A stretch of 8,782 bases of DNA from Alphaproteobacteria bacterium (GTDB taxonomy: Bacteria > Pseudomonadota > Alphaproteobacteria > Rickettsiales > UBA1997). Below the pieces are notes generated by a model. It searched no databases. It had not been told where the DNA came from and saw nothing but the letters and a program-made list of their open reading frames with translations. The stretch is taken from positions 1-8,782 of the forward strand of contig VGDN01000042.1 of assembly GCA_016869695.1 (NCBI GenBank), read 5' to 3'. Below, in pieces: positions 7,787 through 8,782 of this stretch. Each line of letters begins with the position of its first letter. Position 1 is the first letter of the stretch. The translations under genes were made by a program, and so were the position numbers.

Positions 7787-8165
7787 AATTTTTATGTTTT
7801 TTGTAATCTTCAATCGCCGCTTTGATCGCCTCTTCCGCCAAAACTGAACAGTGAATCTTCACCGGCGGCAGTGAGAGCTCTTCGGCAATTTGGTGATTGG
7901 TGATCTTCTCCGCCTCGTCGATTTTTTGTCCTTTAATCCATTCGGTTGCAAGCGAGCTGGAAGCCAAAGCACTACCACAGCCAAAGGTTTTGAAGCGCGC
8001 ATCAGTGATAACACCATCATCTGAAACCTTGATTTGTAGCTTCATCACATCACCACAAGCCGGTGCACCAACTAGGCCGGTACCGATATTTTTTTCTTGC
8101 TTGTCAAACGATCCAACATTTCGCGGATTCTCGTAATGGTCTAAAAGTTTTTTTGAGTAACTCAT
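7785..8165 (-). CDS. iscU: Fe-S cluster scaffold IscU
   Basis: Scaffold on which IscS-derived sulfur and iron form [2Fe-2S] clusters before HscA/HscB-driven release. It has 126 residues, normal length. All ligands sit at the same numbers as in E. coli IscU: Cys37 and Asp39 in GAPACGDVMKLQI, Cys63 in TFGCGSALASSS, and His105-Cys106. The HscA recognition motif LPPVK is at 99-103. The sequence is highly conserved from YSKKLLDHYENPRNVGSF on. The ATG begins 1 base after the iscS stop (TAA C ATG), with a GGAAAG stretch upstream inside iscS as a possible ribosome site. It lies between iscS and iscA as expected, so translation with iscS is probably coupled. Confidence 0.98.
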   Translation of the reverse strand: MSYSKKLLDHYENPRNVGSFDKQEKNIGTGLVGAPACGDVMKLQIKVSDDGVITDARFKTFGCGSALASSSLATEWIKGQKIDEAEKITNHQIAEELSLPPVKIHCSVLAEEAIKAAIEDYKKHKN

Positions 8166-8166
8166 G

Positions 8167-8782
8167 TTAATGTGCTTTCCAGTTGATGCTCTTCAAGTCG
8201 ATTCCTTCCTGCATCATCTCCCAGAGTGGGCTGATGGCACGGAGTTTGTCGACTTTTTTGCTGATTAGATCGATCGCGTAATCCACCTCTGCCAAAGTTG
8301 TAAAACGGCCAATGCCAAAGCGGATTGAGGTATGGGCGAGCTCATCGGAAACGCCGAGAGCGTGTAAAACGTAAGATGGCTCGAGTGAGGCAGAGGTGCA
8401 GGCAGAGCCAGAGGAGACCGCTAAATCCTTAATCGCCATGATCATCGACTCGCCTTCGATACCAGCAAAAGAGAAGTTAAGATTGCCCGGCCAGCGTTTT
8501 TCTCGATCGCCGTTTAAGTAGACGTGCGTAAGGCTCATGACCGCTACGTAAAGCTTGTCGCTGAGTTTTTTGATATGCTCGTAGTCCTTCTGCATCTCGT
8601 TTTTAGCGATTTTGGCAGCCTCGCCCAACCCCACAACCAGCGGGGTTGGTAGGGTTCCTGACCTGATTCCGCGCTCTTGCCCACCACCGGAAAAAATCGG
8701 CTTGATGCGCACACGTGGTTTGCGGCGAATGAAGATCGCGCCAATACCTTTTGGGCCATAAATCTTATGGCCGGAGATGCTC
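8167..8782 (-). CDS. iscS: Cysteine desulfurase IscS, C-terminal 204 residues (cut by the right window edge)
   Basis: PLP-dependent enzyme that takes sulfur from cysteine as an enzyme-bound persulfide and hands it to IscU and other acceptors. The frame is open to the right edge (first full codon ends at base 8781) and its 204 codons match E. coli IscS residues 201-404 without a length difference. The PLP-binding Lys lies in [10 protein letters not shown] (codon 8764-8766, E. coli Lys206). The persulfide-forming Cys is in [16 protein letters not shown] (codon 8398-8400, E. coli Cys328). The end, [21 protein letters not shown], is the typical IscU-binding C-terminus. The N-terminal half, the start codon and any upstream iscR are outside the window. 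The flexible SACTSAS loop and the IscU neighbour mark it as IscS rather than NifS or SufS. Confidence 0.98.
   Translation of the reverse strand, partial: SISGHKIYGPKGIGAIFIRRKPRVRIKPIFSGGGQERGIRSGTLPTPLVVGLGEAAKIAKNEMQKDYEHIKKLSDKLYVAVMSLTHVYLNGDREKRWPGNLNFSFAGIEGESMIMAIKDLAVSSGSACTSASLEPSYVLHALGVSDELAHTSIRFGIGRFTTLAEVDYAIDLISKKVDKLRAISPLWEMMQEGIDLKSINWKAH
8625..8649 (-). repeat. Perfect 8-bp GC-rich hairpin inside iscS
   Basis: CCAACCCC (8625-8632) and GGGGTTGG (8642-8649) pair perfectly around a 9-base loop within codons for TPLVVGLGE of IscS. It may be a codon-level coincidence. Confidence 0.35.

Overview
All genes in this window lie on the minus strand, so they are read from the right end to the left. 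The sequence looks like an alphaproteobacterium, most likely a host-associated or reduced lineage of the Rickettsiales/Holosporales kind. The signs are a proteobacterial ISC operon, a single-domain PntA (the split alpha-1 form), an FtsZ ending in a VPAFFRR-type tail, an alphaproteobacterial ThiE (starting RIYLISPEKLD and ending in a VWDHP segment), and selfish-looking palindromes of about 150 bp, one of them in frame inside a housekeeping gene as in Rickettsia. Base composition is moderate by eye (not counted), less AT-rich than Rickettsia itself. The genus cannot be fixed from the sequence alone.

Layout in transcription order (right to left): iscS (3' half only; cut by the window edge), iscU, a 48-bp spacer made of inverted heptad repeats, iscA, hscB, hscA, pntA, ftsZ, a 151-bp palindromic spacer, thiE, a spacer of about 210 bp with no gene, then the first 522 codons of gyrB (cut by the left edge). 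Coupling is tight from iscA to ftsZ. iscA/hscB overlap by 4 nt, hscB/hscA by 14 nt, hscA/pntA by 4 nt and pntA/ftsZ by 7 nt, and iscS/iscU are 1 nt apart. This suggests one transcription unit in which Fe-S cluster assembly (IscS, IscU, IscA and the HscB/HscA chaperone pair) is translated together with the NAD-binding subunit of proton-translocating transhydrogenase and with the cell-division GTPase. The ferredoxin gene that usually follows hscA is absent.

The most notable non-gene content is a set of palindromes and short tandem repeats. A 147-bp palindrome with 46-bp near-identical arms sits in frame inside hscA and adds about 50 residues to the ATPase domain. A second palindrome, more diverged but with a 147-bp core of its own, fills the ftsZ-thiE gap from stop codon to start codon. 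A 4.7-copy heptanucleotide repeat lies inside hscA, and related heptads form the iscU-iscA spacer. Shorter perfect hairpins occur in pntA (13 bp, and 10 bp just before ftsZ) and in iscS (8 bp). The best candidate for something undescribed is the palindromic-element family (RPE-like), together with an HscA whose ATPase domain has lost about 40 residues at one site and gained about 50 at another.
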